A stretch of 64,000 bases of DNA from Micractinium sp. NFX-FRZ (taxonomy: Eukaryota; Chlorophyta; Trebouxiophyceae; Chlorellales; Chlorellaceae), in assembly GCA_029339195.1 (NCBI GenBank), contig JAPTJF010000272.1, positions 1 to 64,000 of the forward strand, written 5' to 3'. How positions within the stretch are numbered: the first letter of the stretch is position 1; each line of letters starts with the position of its first letter. Shown here piece after piece: positions 10,601 through 23,600 of this stretch. Under the pieces are notes generated by a model. The model made no database searches and was not told where the DNA came from. It saw only the letters and a program-made list of their open reading frames with translations. The position numbers were made by a program, and so were the translations under genes.

Positions 10601-13600
10601 TGTGGGTGCGGCTGCTGGCAGATGGCGTGCTCATCCAGGGCATGCCAGCAGCGCCTGACTTGCCAGCAGTGACCGGGGCACTGCCCTTGTCGATACCCTT
10701 GTGGGTTCGATCCTCCTTGAAGCCTTTCTCAGAGTCATATACAAGGCTGTCGATAGCTGCTGGAGGTAGCTCTGGCTTGGCGTCTGGCTTGGCCGGCTTC
10801 TTGCGAAGCCAGCCCTTCTTGGGGCGCAGAGCGAAGAAAGCAAGGGAGGCCAACACTGCTGCAATGCGCATGTGGGCAGTCATGCAAGTTTGAGGGGACA
10901 ATTCTGTGCCAGACGCACGTAGCTCACTGCTATTGTGGTGGCAGGTCAGAATCATAGCCCAACAACACATGCCACTCACCCAAGCCGCCCAGCACGCTGC
11001 CCACAACAGGCCCCACAATGTTGGAGGAGGCAGCTGTGTTGGCAGCAGGTGGCAGGGGTGTGGTCGTTGCATTGGGGGAGCTACAAAACAAATGAGACGG
11101 TTTGAATGACACTATTTATACTGGGTGTGAATGGCTGTGCCTTTCTTAGTTGCATGCTCGCATGCTGCGAGAATAAGCACTATGTTACTTGCTGGTTGTG
11201 CTTCCATCATGCTCTTTTGCAAATCAGGTCATACCGGCTAGTTGGCTGCTTACCCAATCGGCTGGGATGGGGGGCAGGCAGGGAGGGCAGGCGCTCGGAT
11301 CTGCAACAGATAGATGTATAGTCACGACACTCTTAAAGTGGGCACCTGGCACTTACCAACCCTTTTCCATGCGCAGCGAAGTGACACTCACCTTTTCCTG
11401 CAACAACGGAGGCGTGGTGCCACACAGAGCGGCGTTTCCCTCCGCGGAACTGCATTGCAATGGAACAGGGATGTTGGCAACACCGGCTGTGGCTGCGTTG
11501 AGCAGACAGCCCCCACACCTCTGCTAGTCAAACCATGCCCACAACACACTGCTCTTGTTCTTCATGTGGTTGTGGTGACCCCCCTGCAGCTGCTGGGTGC
11601 TCACAATTGTTCCAACTCCGGAAAAGCGGCTTCGCTGCCCCAGGTAGCTGGCACGCCTCCTGCAAGAGCCACACGCTTGGGTGGCAGAATGAGCGGGTGG
11701 AGGTGCAGGAGCTAGCATAGGCTACACATGTCGTCAATTTGCCCAACCCGTCTTTCTGCCACAGCAGGTGCAGGGTGGCCAACCTGTGAGTGAATTTCCA
11801 TCAAGAATCCTGCAAAAACACAAGGGTGCAGGCATAGGTGCAGCATTAGTCCATGTGAAAGTGTGAAAGTAGTGAAAGTGGTCATGCAACATGCACCTGC
11901 TTGTTGCTAATCCGCTGCCACATCAGATTACCCCCCCACCCCCCCACCCACACACAACTAAACGACTCACAGTGTCGTCAAGTTTTGAAAAGATTCCGTG
12001 CCCCAACTTTGCGGCAGCGTGCCTGCATCAAAGTTGCATGTGGAAGCTCACAAGTTGCATGGCGTAGGCAGCTGCGCACAATCCCTCTCTTAGCCTGCGA
12101 GGTGCACTTACCGCTCAAGTTGCAGCTGGACAAATCCCTGTGTCACAGGTGAGAGTGTGGAATGTAAGTGACAACATGGCAAGGACTTTATCACGTTCAC
12201 ATTCAAGCGCCGGACTGGCACATGTGTCAGTCAAACAATCATATGTTGCTGTTGAGGGGACCACGCAGTAAAGACTTACGCCGGGAGAGGCGCCCGGGAG
12301 TCACTCCAAACAAAGTGGCGCAATATCAGTGCCATAGTGTTAGTCTCGGGAACTCACATGTGTTCTAGTGATGGAAAGGCATCTGGTACGCCACCCCAGC
12401 TTTCAGGTAGGCCGCCTGCAGTTGGGTGGTGAGTGATTTTTTTCAATCCATCAAATTAGGAGAGGTACCACCGGTGATCGTACCAATCTAAGTACTTAAC
12501 GAGCAGTCTCACCTTCAAATCCGTTGCTCCGGAGCTCCCTGTAAGCAACAAACAAGCTGGGCTCTCAGACCCTGGGCAGTGCTCTTCATGCACGTTCTGT
12601 TTCAGAGCTTCAATAATCAACGCATATTATCTGCAACACCGATGCTTACAATCTTTTCAAAATTGGAAAGGATCCAGGGGTTCCCCAAGCGGAAGGAAGC
12701 GGCCCTGCAACAGCTAGACGTTTTAGAAACATAGTTGCTAGCAAGGGGGGCATCACAGAAGGTGTGGATTCCCTTCCCCAGTTCAGAACAGAGTGGGATA
12801 CAAGCAGTCGTTTCTAACCTCACCGCTCAGTTTGGTCACGGCCAAGACCCTGACACGAGCAAGGGGCACCGGGGGGTGGGACGTGAGGGGGAGGGGGAAA
12901 GACACCACGGAAACAAGGTGCATAGCATCGCATACGTCAATGGACCATGTTGCATGACCCTTTCTGTAACCAGCTGCCTGTGGAACACCACCAAAACGCC
13001 CCACGTATGCACGCCCCTCCTCACAATTCAATAAGGTTTGGGAAGGCGCCATCATTGCTCCCCCAACTGTCCGGCAGGCTGCCTGCACGACATGCGAGCA
13101 AAGCTGCGTGTTTTTGTATGTGCAACCAGTGCACTTCAGGATGGGCCCTATGGCTGCTTTTTGTGTAGTGGAGATCGATGAGTGGTGTGGGGACATTCCC
13201 CATTTCAATATGGGAGCTCCTGAATGAAGATTCTTGCCTGAAATGTCAGTTTTCTCCAGTTGTCTGCAGGTCAGATGAAAAAACAAAGTGGTTTGGTGTG
13301 AATCGGCATTCTTGCCAAGTGGCGGTCAGGAAGGGGCTTCATGGCACAAAAAAACAAAACTCACAAGACGTTTAGGTACTGAAAAGCACTGGGACCCGCC
13401 CAGCTTGAGGGCAACGACCCTGCAAGGCAAGGGGGCATAAATCAAGGAGCTGCGGTGCCAACGTCTGTTTATTTGCCCTGCCATGTCGCCATTGCAGGCG
13501 CAACGCTGCAGTTCTAAATAAGCTTGCACATGAGCAGCAGCTGCAGCAAGAGCGCACCGTTTATCGGGTTGGAGGGCAGCCACCTGTAGCGCAAGCAAAA

Positions 13601-16600
13601 TTGGGGCTCATCAGTGGCGAGCCACTCAACATGCAACGCAGTCTTAAGCTAGCTTAAGTTCCCAAGCGGAGGCACCACCACGGAATGCCTCAGACAAGCA
13701 GGACGAGCTTCTCTCACAGCTCAAGCAGAGATGGAAATGCACCACTTCCTCCCCAAACTTCAGGGAGGGAGCCTGCAAGTCAGGAAGTGTGGCAGTTTTG
13801 TGAAACGGTGGGGCTGGCATACAAGCATGCATGGGTTTGAAACCTGGAATGGTCACATGTGTGCAACCATGCACCTGTGATCGAATTGTCGTCAAGCTCT
13901 CTGCAGTCAAGATTGCACGGGGCACTGTAAGGACACACGGCTGCAGATGGAGCACTGCCTTCCACTGAAAGCCTTGTATCAATTTACTTACATGCGGTTG
14001 AGGTTGGGAAAGGCTCCTGATGTGGCCCACTGCGCAGGTAAGCTCCCTGCATGCGGTCACATGACGTATGATGTGATGACACAAGGCAACACGAATCGAC
14101 TGTTACATTGCTTAGGACCCCAGCTACACGTGCGGGCTTCGGCTGATGCGGCTCAGGAGATACCGCTGATGCACCAAGCAATGAGCATAGAGGGCGTGGG
14201 TTATGTCAGAAGGCGCGGAATGTTAAGGATGTTGATGATGTTATTAAGGCATGGCAAGGAGGCTGAGGTATCAACAGCCGCATGGTGACGATGGTGCTAA
14301 GGCTGGCCCGCAAGGACGGCTGTCTTCCTGGTCTGCCTGCGCACAATCACCTGACAGCTCGTTTCTGTACAGTTGCCTGCACACATAACAGGATCACACA
14401 GAATTAACCGACTATGCAGGTTCTGAGCCGTAAACCCCGCTACAACAAAGCACACAAGCAGCAGGCCAGCGACACCTACATGTACATGAGGGAGGGAAAG
14501 GAGCCTTCAGTTGCCCAACTTGCGGGGAGGGTGCCTGCAAATCCAAGCGCATTCGGCACACGGTTCTGAGCAAGGGTTCTCGCAATAGTGCGCACATACA
14601 TTTTCCGACCATGGATGAACATGCAAACACGCCCTACCAGAGAGCTTGTTGTCAAAGAGGGTCCTGCATGGAAGAAACAGTTGGGGCTAGGTAGTCAGAT
14701 TCGTGCTTTAGACACAACAAGCATGTACACTTGCACAAGCAAACCCCATTTGCTTACAAGGCCTCCAGTTTGGGGAATGCCCCTTTGCTTCCCCACGTTG
14801 TCGGCAGCGCCCCTGCATCATGTGGCAAAATAGAAAGATCCACGCATCAATTTGTTATGCCTGTCAACAGCAAACATGGCACGGACAAGAGAAACGCCAA
14901 TGCACTTGACTTTTGGTACGTCCTCCGACGTGAGTGAGCAAGAACTCACCGTTGAATGAACATTCGCGCAGTGAGCTGAAGCGTGCCACATCCAAGCAAT
15001 ACAATGGGTTTGGTGGAGGGAACAATATTGACTGTTAGCAAAAATCCAAGAAGCCATCAGCTGTCTGTGGACGGATGCACCATTTGGTTATGCGTACTCA
15101 CATGATTTGAAGAGACCGAAATTTGTCAATTGAACCCCAAGCATCTGGCAAGCCCCCTGCAACAAAAGGAACGTCGAGTTGTCACATCACACACTGCACA
15201 AACAATAAACACGCACATAAGGCATGTTTCCGCCATGTATGCATGCGTGCGTTCATGTGCGCGTGCATGCGTGTGTCCGTGCTAGTTTGCGTGGTGGTGG
15301 CGGCGGCGGTTGGTGGGCTCAACCCCGCACTAGTTCAAGCACGTGTGTACTACCTGTGAACTGGTTACAGCCCAGAGACCTGCAGGCAAGCGGCCGAGAA
15401 GCTCAACGACTTATGACGGCGAGATTGATCCATGTCGGGGTTGAATCCATGGGACCTCACTATACAGTGCTGCAAGCCACTCACATCGCCTTAAGTCTTG
15501 GGAGAACAACACTGGATCCCCAGCTAGATGGCAGAGGCCCTGCAAACAGTTTGGCAGGCTGTTTGACAGGACTTGAGAATACCATGGGGCCTCGCCACCT
15601 AGCAACAATCAGCTGCAGAGTTGCCACTGTGCCACAAATCGGACCGCCATTACTCTTAGCCCCGCCCTCGCCTGTTAACTTGTTGTCCTCCAGCCACCTG
15701 CAGAAACACAAGGGTTGTGTTGTGGTCAGATCCCAGCATCAAAGTCCAGCCAATGCTTGCATGGGCATCGCCTCAAGCAACTCACAGGTCTATAAGAGAG
15801 GGGAAGGCGCCAGCGCTGGTCCAACTCGTTGGCAAGCTACCTGCTTACAAGAAACGATGGCAAGGAGGCAGGTTGCAAGCGATTCGAAAGTGGCGCAGGC
15901 TCAACACAGTGCCCAGTGCACTCAGGTGCGTAACACCGCATTTTTGGAAGGAAAGAGGATGCCGAACCTGAGAAGGCGTGGCCGTTCAACTTCAGCCTCA
16001 TCAGCGTGCTGCACACCAAGATAGGCTTATAAGTGAGCGGGGGAGTGCAAAACGTGATGTAGAATCACGTATGTGCATGCGTGCTCGCGAGGAAGCATTG
16101 ACAATCGAAGTGGTAGCCAAGACATGCACCCAAGACATGCACGCAGGCCTACCTGATGCTGGCTAGCTCCGGTGCCAGCTTGCCCTCGGCCTTCAAGGAG
16201 CACAGCCCTTTACCAACCTTATCAGATCGAGGATACTCCTTAAAGCATTGGAGGTCACTGCAGCAGTGCCAGGTCAAATTCGCCTTTCGATGAGGTGGCA
16301 TTGGGGTTCAGGCATTGGGCATTAGGCAACCATTCAGCCACCCCACGCGTGTAGCGGTGCATTCCGTGTCCCACGCCGCGTATTGAGTGCAAGGCGGGCG
16401 CACGGGCGTCACATGTTTCAGGCCTGTGCAGTTGCACAGCATGGGCAGCTGTCATGTGCCGTTCTTGAGCAAGTCCACCGATCACTCACAGTATGATGCT
16501 CGTCACATTTCCGCTTTGCGGTGTCTTCACAGTGCACCTAACCCCGGTCCATGTGCACGCCGGCGATGATGCGTTCCATCCCTCGATGCCGTTGGCAGCG

Positions 16601-16767
16601 CTGAAGTCGGCCCAGTTGGTGATGGCGTTGCGTTGGGCCAGCAGAGCCGCCATAGTGGCGGCATCCAGCTCAGGGACCAAGGATGCCTGGCCGGAGGCGC
16701 TGCGCGGCGCCAATGCCAGCAGTGTCGCCGCTAATAGCAGCAGTGCCCATGCCTGGCACAGCCCCAT
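7692..16767 (-). CDS. LRR receptor-like kinase (signal peptide, LRRs, TM, TKL-type kinase)
   Basis: The first exon (16490-16767) encodes a signal peptide from the ATG at 16767 (MGLCQAWALLLLAATLLALA...) and a plant-type LRR N-cap ending CTWTGVRC. At least 13 short exons between about 16220 and 11960 each carry one repeat of the form G-x-LP-x-x-W-x-x-x-x-AFP-x-L; some alternate with exons such as DLSSCNLSG and LEDNKLTG. One membrane span (GPVVGSVLGGLAVLASLAFFAL) is made by joining exons 10980-11080 and 10600-10858, and RPKKGWLRKK marks the inside. The kinase occupies 10173-10432, 9989-10048, 9750-9834, 9420-9517, 9202-9285, 9010-9043, 8733-8808, 8518-8596, 8278-8325, 7941-8053 and 7692-7779. 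It has GKGSYGWVY, VACK, HRDIKSPN, DFN instead of DFG, QAPE and SDVYSFG. It probably senses an extracellular ligand; the ligand is unknown. The 3' UTR probably contains the GAA-rich element at 7565. Confidence 0.85.
11960..16220 (-). other. LRR exon array of the receptor kinase ectodomain
   Basis: Repeats of the G-x-LP-x-x-W type are readable at about 16150 (KLAPEL, diverged), 15815 (SLPTSWTSAGAFPSL), 15530 (PLPSSWGSSVVLPRL), 15140 (GLPDAWGSIDKFRSL), 14790 (ALPTTWGSKGAFPKL), 14510 (TLPASWATEGSFPSL), 14015 (SLPAQWATSGAFPNL), 13745 (SLPEVWGGSGAFPSL), 13395 (SLPSSWAGPSAFQYL), 13045 (SLPDSWGSNDGAFPNL), 12680 (PLPSAWGTPGSFPIL), 12395 (GLPESWGGVPDAFPSL) and 11990 (TLPQSWGTESFQNL). Nearly every repeat starts directly after TGCAG and all appear to be in a similar phase, so the array probably grew by exon duplication. 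Introns between them are 150-400 bases and otherwise unremarkable. Confidence 0.85.
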
Positions 16768-17666
16768 GCCACGGTCGGGTACTTGGATCTGCAAGACGAG
16801 TTTCGGAAATTGGGTTTTGGAAGTAAGACATACGAGGATTGTAGTACCACGGCCAAGGAAGCGGGCAAACTTGCACTATGCGTAGGCGGGCCCCCGGCGG
16901 CGGCGACGGCGCAGCGGCGGCGACTCGGACGAGTAGGTGTTGGTGCAGGCGGCTAGCCCAGCACCACTGCGCATTGTCAATTTTGCCTCCCCGCACTCCC
17001 CCCTGGGCTCCATCAACCAAGTGCCGCTTCAGCGCTCGCACCCGCTCAACTGGTGTGCCGCTTGCTCCTACCGCCTTTGCCTCAGCCACGTTTCCCGGTT
17101 GCAGCCAGCACACTTTTCGAGGCGAGAAAGTGGCCTGCAACCCGCAGCTCTCGCCCTACCATATCTGGCGAGCCCTGTCCAGGGGCAGTACGGCAGAGGG
17201 CCAGCAAACTCGACTCGGCCACCAATCCGAATGTCCAACACCGCCAAGTGCATCGGCACGGCCAATTGTGAGCCTGGCATCGCCCTGTAGCCGCGGTGAC
17301 CAGAAGAGCGCCCGTTCGTCGGCGTGGCTTGCGGGCTCGGTCTGGAGCTCAATTTGCTGCATAGATCGCTTGAGGCGTTGAGCAAGGGCGCCGGCTCGGC
17401 CGAGGCCGCCGCCAGGGCTAGCACCTGGAGGTGAGTCTTTAGCCGCCTAGGTACCAAGTTCACGGTTGAGCAGAGAAACTGACCACTGGCTCCATGGTTG
17501 TGATGTTATCGTTCCCGACTAGAAGGTGCTGCGGCCGCTGCTGCTGGCCCTGTGCAGAGCCACCAGCCGCCGCTGCGTGGGCAACTCGTCACACCTGTGG
17601 GGAGTACAGGCCGGTTGTCGAACCACTTCTAGCAGCGCTGCACTCGCGTTTCCTTTGGCCTGCATT
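16768..17666. promoter_or_regulatory. Divergent intergenic region between receptor kinase and mosaic protease-lectin gene
   Basis: About 0.9 kb separates the minus-strand kinase ATG (16767) from the plus-strand mosaic gene ATG (17667), so both promoters must lie here. A CTTGCAG just upstream of the kinase ATG could be the acceptor of a 5' UTR intron. Open frames in the interval (for example 16878-17381 plus and 17068-17463 minus) have no recognisable content. Confidence 0.4.
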
Positions 17667-20600
17667 ATGTTGCTTCCGCGAGGCAGCCACATGGGCATGC
17701 TCATGATGGCCGCAGCAGTGACAGTCCTGCTGATGGCATGCGGCGCACGCAGTCAGAAATCCGCACCCCCACGGCAGTCTACTCGGCCACCACCAGCCCG
17801 AACACCACCTCTCAAGACCTCCAAGCCTCCACCTCCAAAGCCACCACCTCCAAAGCCACCACCNNNNNNNNNNNNNNNNNNNNNNNNNNNNNNNNNNNNN
17901 NNNNNNNNNNNNNNNNNNNNNNNNNNNNNNNNNNNNNNNNNNNNNNNNNNNNNNNNNNNNNNNNNNNNNNNNNNNNNNNNNNNNNNNNNNNNNNNNNNNN
18001 NNNNNNNNNNNNNNNNNNNNNNNNNNNNNNNNNNNNNNNNNNNNNNNNNNNNNNNNNNNNNNNNNNNNNNNNNNNNNNNNNNNNNNNNNNNNNNNNNNNN
18101 NNNNNNNNNNNNNNNNNNNNNNNNNNNNNNNNNNNNNNNNNNNNNNNNNNNNNNNNNNNNNNNNNNNNNNNNNNNNNNNNNNNNNNNNNNNNNNNNNNNN
18201 NNNNNNNNNNNNNNNNNNNNNNNNNNNNNNNNNNNNNNNNNNNNNNNNNNNNNNNNNNNNNNNNNNNNNNNNNNNNNNNNNNNNNNNNNNNNNNNNNNNN
18301 NNNNNNNNNNNNNNNNNNNNNNNNNNNNNNNNNNNNNNNNNNNNNNNNNNNNNNNNNCCTCCCTCCCCCTCTCCCTCACCACCCCCGCGACCACCTCCGC
18401 CCCGCCCCCCAAGCCCATCTCCTCCACCACCGCCACCCAGCCCCTCCTCGCCCCCGCCACTGCCGCCGCCCAGCCCATCCCCTTTGCCCCCGCCAAGCCC
18501 ATCCCCACCTCCGCCCCCGCCTCCCTCCCCCTCTCCCTCACCACCCCCGCGACCACCTCCGCCCCGCCCCCCAAGTCCATCGCCCTCACCACTCCCACCC
18601 AGCCCCTCGCCCCCGCCGTTACCGCCGCCCAGCCCCACCCCGCTTTCACCATCGACACTGCCCTTGGCATCCTTCACAATGCCAAAGTTATCAAATTACA
18701 CTAGTTCCAAAGAGGCATCCCAGGCAGCGGAAGAACTTTCCCAAGCTGTAGGTATCTTTATCAAATGTGTCTTGAGAGAAGGCTCTACACGATTACCCTC
18801 TCCAATGCTTGACACCCTTCTTTTGTTCGCCATGCAGCCCCTGGCGGCCATATATCAGCATATTAATACCTCAAGGGTGCGCCCACATGTAGCAGTCAGC
18901 AATGTTTACGGCTTGCTTTATGAACCAGGCTGATTAGTTTGTGCATGCATTCTTGCAGTCGTTGGGTGCCTGCCTGCTCTTGCTGACTGCTTCCCTGCTC
19001 AAATACACATGCACAGAGAAGATCAAGAGAGGAGCCACTCACATCCCTAGACGAGTTGCTCAAGGACAGGGAGTTCCAGGCCTTAAATGCAAGCCTCCAC
19101 CTGATGATTGAACATGTAACGACCTCATTCTTGCCTTCTTGATAACAGCTGCTGTGTGTGTATCACACCTTGTTTGGCATGCCCCGTGGTTTTCATGCAT
19201 GGCTGCCATGAAATGGCCCTACATCCCCTGCATGCATGCTCCTCACAAGCCGCATGTTTGCCTTCCCACCTGCTGCGTTGTTGATGTACCCGTGTCGTAG
19301 AACCGCAACCCCAACAACACATACTGGCTCACCATGAACGAGTTCAGGTGAGTCGCTGCTTGGTCAAAGGACCAAGCTGGGCTTGCCGGCAGATGTGCAT
19401 GTCTGTGTATTCGGCCCGACACAAACTGGCACGCGGACAACTCTGGAGTGTTGGATTATCATACCCGGCGCACCAAGCACGGTCGAATCCCTGCCTCCAC
19501 CTGTTCTCCCTCCACAGCAACCGCTCATTTGAGGAGCTGGAAGCAACGTATTTGATGCCGACTGTTTATGTTGGCAGCCCACCCCCACCACTCTCGCCAC
19601 CGCCGCCAACACCGCCAGCACCACCTCCGCCACCACACGATCGTGACAGGTTCGACTGGAGGTGGAGGCCTGTAGTTGTAGGTCGGTTTTCTGAGTTCGT
19701 ACTTCCGCCAGTGATTCACCAAGGCCCATGCGGCAGCTGCTGGGCGGTTGCCGCCGTGGCTACCATTGAAAGCAAGGCGGCGATTGATACGACCAGCATT
19801 GGGGTAGGCAGGAGCGTGCAACAACTCTTGGATTGCGTGAGAGGAGATGACTACGACTCAAAGGGCTGTGATGGTGGCCACATAGGTGAGCACGAGGTGG
19901 GATGTTGGCAACATTTCAACCACATCGCTTCATGCTGTCAGCCAAGACACATTGTGCAGGGAGCCAATTATTCAACATCCTGATTGGCACCGATGCACAA
20001 CGCAACTCGTTATGCCTCAATGCCCCCTGCAGAGGAGGCACTTGATTATGTCAGCCGCGTGTTCTCTGCAAAGGAGACATCATATTTCTACACAGCTACT
20101 GACAACGGCACTTGCAAGTCTCCCAGTTCCACTGGTGCTCTGACCCTTGAAGCTCCTGGCTTCAAGCACATTCCTGAAACCACGGAGGCCCTCCTTCATG
20201 CCGTGGATGAGGCTCCTGTGGCCATCTACTTCAATGTAGAGCCCAACTTTTTCCAATACACCTCAGGTAGCAGGAGCGACGCCTGCCCCATGACATGGTA
20301 TACAAGCTGCCTGAATTGCTATGCATGTTGGTCATGCTACAATAATTTGTGTGTGGAACTGCTGCTGTTCTGGTCCCCACACGAGGGTATGGTGCATTTC
20401 AGAGCGTCTGATTGGACCGCGATATGCAGCATCTCCAGTATTATTCAATCCATATATTATTCATACCATGCTCGTTCTGGCATGCAGGCGTCTATCCAGC
20501 CACAGCATGCAGCGACAACACTACTAATCATGCAATGGTGAGGTTGGAGGAACTGGCAGTAGCTTCCTTCACGATGCATACTATAGTAGTGTAGTACTAT

Positions 20601-23600
20601 AGTAGTGTAACTAATAATAATGCCTGTAACATGTGCCATGTGCCTCGCAGGTCGTTGTAGGGTACGACAAAGCGAACAGACCCCCTTTCTGGATCATTCG
20701 AAATTCTTGGTGCGATCATGTTGCGCAATCTCGCTTAGCATTAAACTATTCACTGTGGGTTGCTTTGCCGCACTTTCATCAAGCACTGCACACATTGCAC
20801 TCAAATGCGGCCTCGCACTTTTTTCTGTAGGGGAGACGAGTGGGGAGATAAAGGCTACGCCAAAGTCGAGATGACTGGTGGGAATGGGACATGTGGCATG
20901 CTAAGGTTTCCTGCGGTGGCTCCCTTGACGACCTACACATACCCCCGCCCTAGCCCACCACCGCCTCCACCTCCTTCACCCTCCCCACCCCCACCGCTTC
21001 CCCCTCCTCCGCCGTTCCCACCGTTGCCACCATCGCCGCGCCCATCGCCGCCACCAAGGCCGCCTCCCGTGTCGTTTTCATCTATTCAACCGTCAGCCAA
21101 CAGCCTCCAGCGGCTGGATGACGGCACCTGCTGGGCTTTAATCTGTTCCTACCTGGTAGGATGACGAACCGTGTTTGTCAAAGCATACTTTGCAGGAAGA
21201 GTTCTGGCAACGGTTGCCGCAGAAAGCTTGGGGCTCACCAGCAACCTACAAGCACCGCCTTGGCTGATATTCATTACCTTGTCTGTTTTGCAGCGAGCGG
21301 TTGACACAACGCGTACGCTAGCGCTGCGGGACCAGTACCTCACCATGAGCAGCATGCCCATTGGGACCGACGGATCCCTATCTTCCGCAAGCTGGGGGCA
21401 CGTCCGGCCCAGGGCAAGTGGCCAGCTGCATCAGATGCTGCCTTGATGTCCCTGATGGCCCAGCTACGCAAGTGCGTGTTTGAAGTTTCGTATTGTTGAT
21501 TTGAAGCCTCCCTAAAGTGTGTGCAGGCGCTACGCGAACTAGGCCAGCCACGGGCTCTCAGGTAAGGCTGCTGATGCTTGAAAAGGATCAGAGCGATATA
21601 CACCGTTCAAAATCACACCCCACGGAAAGAACGCTACATGTCTTGTGCTCTCGCAGGTTTTGGTCAAAGTCGAGCTGCCATGGCCGGACAATTCATTTCA
21701 TGTGAGGGGCAGGGTGCTTGTCTGCCTATGCTTATGACGCACGTGCAGCTATGGCAAGCTCAACGAACACCCCGGGACTCAACGTGCACTGCTGCAGGTC
21801 CAACTATACCCAGCTTTGGTACTATGTGACGGGCAGCACCCAGTTTCAAGCACCTGCGGTCTATCCCGCTAATTGGTACACTACATTGGAGAACCACACT
21901 GGTGAGCTGCTCACCAGTCACCAGGAGCAAAGCTCACGCTGCCATCGGTACGGAGGGATTTCTGGGCCTGTGTACAGTCGGATACCATCAGCATGCGAGT
22001 AATGCCGCTGCCCCTGCAGCCGAGAGTATTCCACAACGCGTCACCTCTTTCCCAGACAACTCGGAACGTACTGTGCCTCGAGACAACGCTTTGACGGGCA
22101 CGTTGTTCTCGTGAGCACTCCTTGTGTGCAAGCTGTGTTTGCTCTCTTTGGTGTGTCAGTACTGTGCACTTACATCACATGACTCTAGCCCCCATCTACT
22201 AGTACCCTGCTGACTGCTGATCTGGCTCTACTTAGCGCAGTGCCTACTCCCCTGAATTCGGCTCGGCATACTGGAGTATACCAGAGGACGGAGGCGAACG
22301 CTGGGAAGTGGACGACGACATCAGCCGCCACACTCGGAGCTGCAGGCACGCGCAGGTTGCTGCTGACAGCATTCTTGCTGTCTGTTGTAGGGCGCATGAC
22401 TAAAGCTGGTGTTGGCAAGAGCCGCATAGCGATACATGACCTCAAATGTGAAACCTCTACACTGTGTCATGTGCAGCACTCATCACCGTATATGGATTGG
22501 GTCCGATGCTTGCCCACCAGCGCCACCCCCGCCTAGCCCTTTGCCTCCACCGAGGCCACCACCGCCGAGCCCCCCAAGCCCCTCTCCGCCACCGCCACCC
22601 AGTCCAACCCCGCCGCTGCCTCCAAGCCCGTCCCCAACCCCTCCACCCAAGCCATCCCCGCCACCGCCACCCAGTCCATCCCCGCCGAGCCCACCCTCTC
22701 CTTCCCCTCCCCGCCCCTCGCCACCGCCACCCCCCGGCCCTTCTCCACCACCTCCACCAAGTCCGTCGCCGCTCTATCCCCCTAGCCCACCACCTTCCCC
22801 TCCACCACCCCCACCGCTTCCGTTTATTGAAGTGACAGAGGGGCAGACCGCCACTGCATCTTGTGGTACCTGCAGCCCTGAGTGGCGCTGTGCTGATATG
22901 ATCCCCCGTGATGTTAGTGGAGGGAGTTACTGCGAAGCCAACGGCAACGTATTCACACAAGGCAGCAATGCCAAATACCCCGGCTGCAGCACTTGTTGGT
23001 GCTGCCAGCGCGTCCGCTGCTCGGGCCCAAGTGTCATATCGCGCATCATTGATGCCTACTACGGGGCAGGGAATGCGAGATCCACCATTGCTCACACGTG
23101 CGTGTTAACCGTGTTTGTGTTGCGTTTTGTGTTGCTTGATGCGCTGCACTATGCAACTGTATCAGCAATGGTGCTAACCCACTGTTTCCACTCCCTGCCT
23201 TGTTTTATGTGCAGTGAGGTGTCCTCACGCTGTGTTGGTTTTGCAACCTGCGATGTGCGTGCCACTAATGACGTTTTTGGAGACCCGGCGGTTGGGGCTG
23301 CCAAGCGGCTCAGGTTCTCTTACGCTTGCGGCTCGCCAACTCAGACACCTTTGCCGTGGACGTCCATGGCGTCTGTGGTGCCCTCAAGCGGCAGCCTGGA
23401 ACGTACAGCCGACGGCTCCTGCTGGGCTTTGGCCTTGTCTTACCTCGTGAGTCACCAAATGTCTGCATGTGGGTTGCAATGTACCTTGTAGCGTGCCTTG
23501 TGACACAAGTGGGCTTAGGGGTGCCTGCTTGCGCCTGGATTTGCAGTGAGGCAAGCCCAGCAGCCTGGTTGCAAAACACCTTCCATGACAGTTGACACCA

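Noticed and set aside
16765..16794. Upstream start of the receptor kinase at 16794
   Set aside because: That codon is TTG and overlaps a CTTGCAG acceptor-like site; the ATG at 16767 gives a clean signal peptide.
16878..17381. 167-residue plus-strand frame in the divergent promoter region
   Set aside because: No recognisable motif, no splice context, basic and Ser/Arg-rich as expected of chance GC-rich frames.
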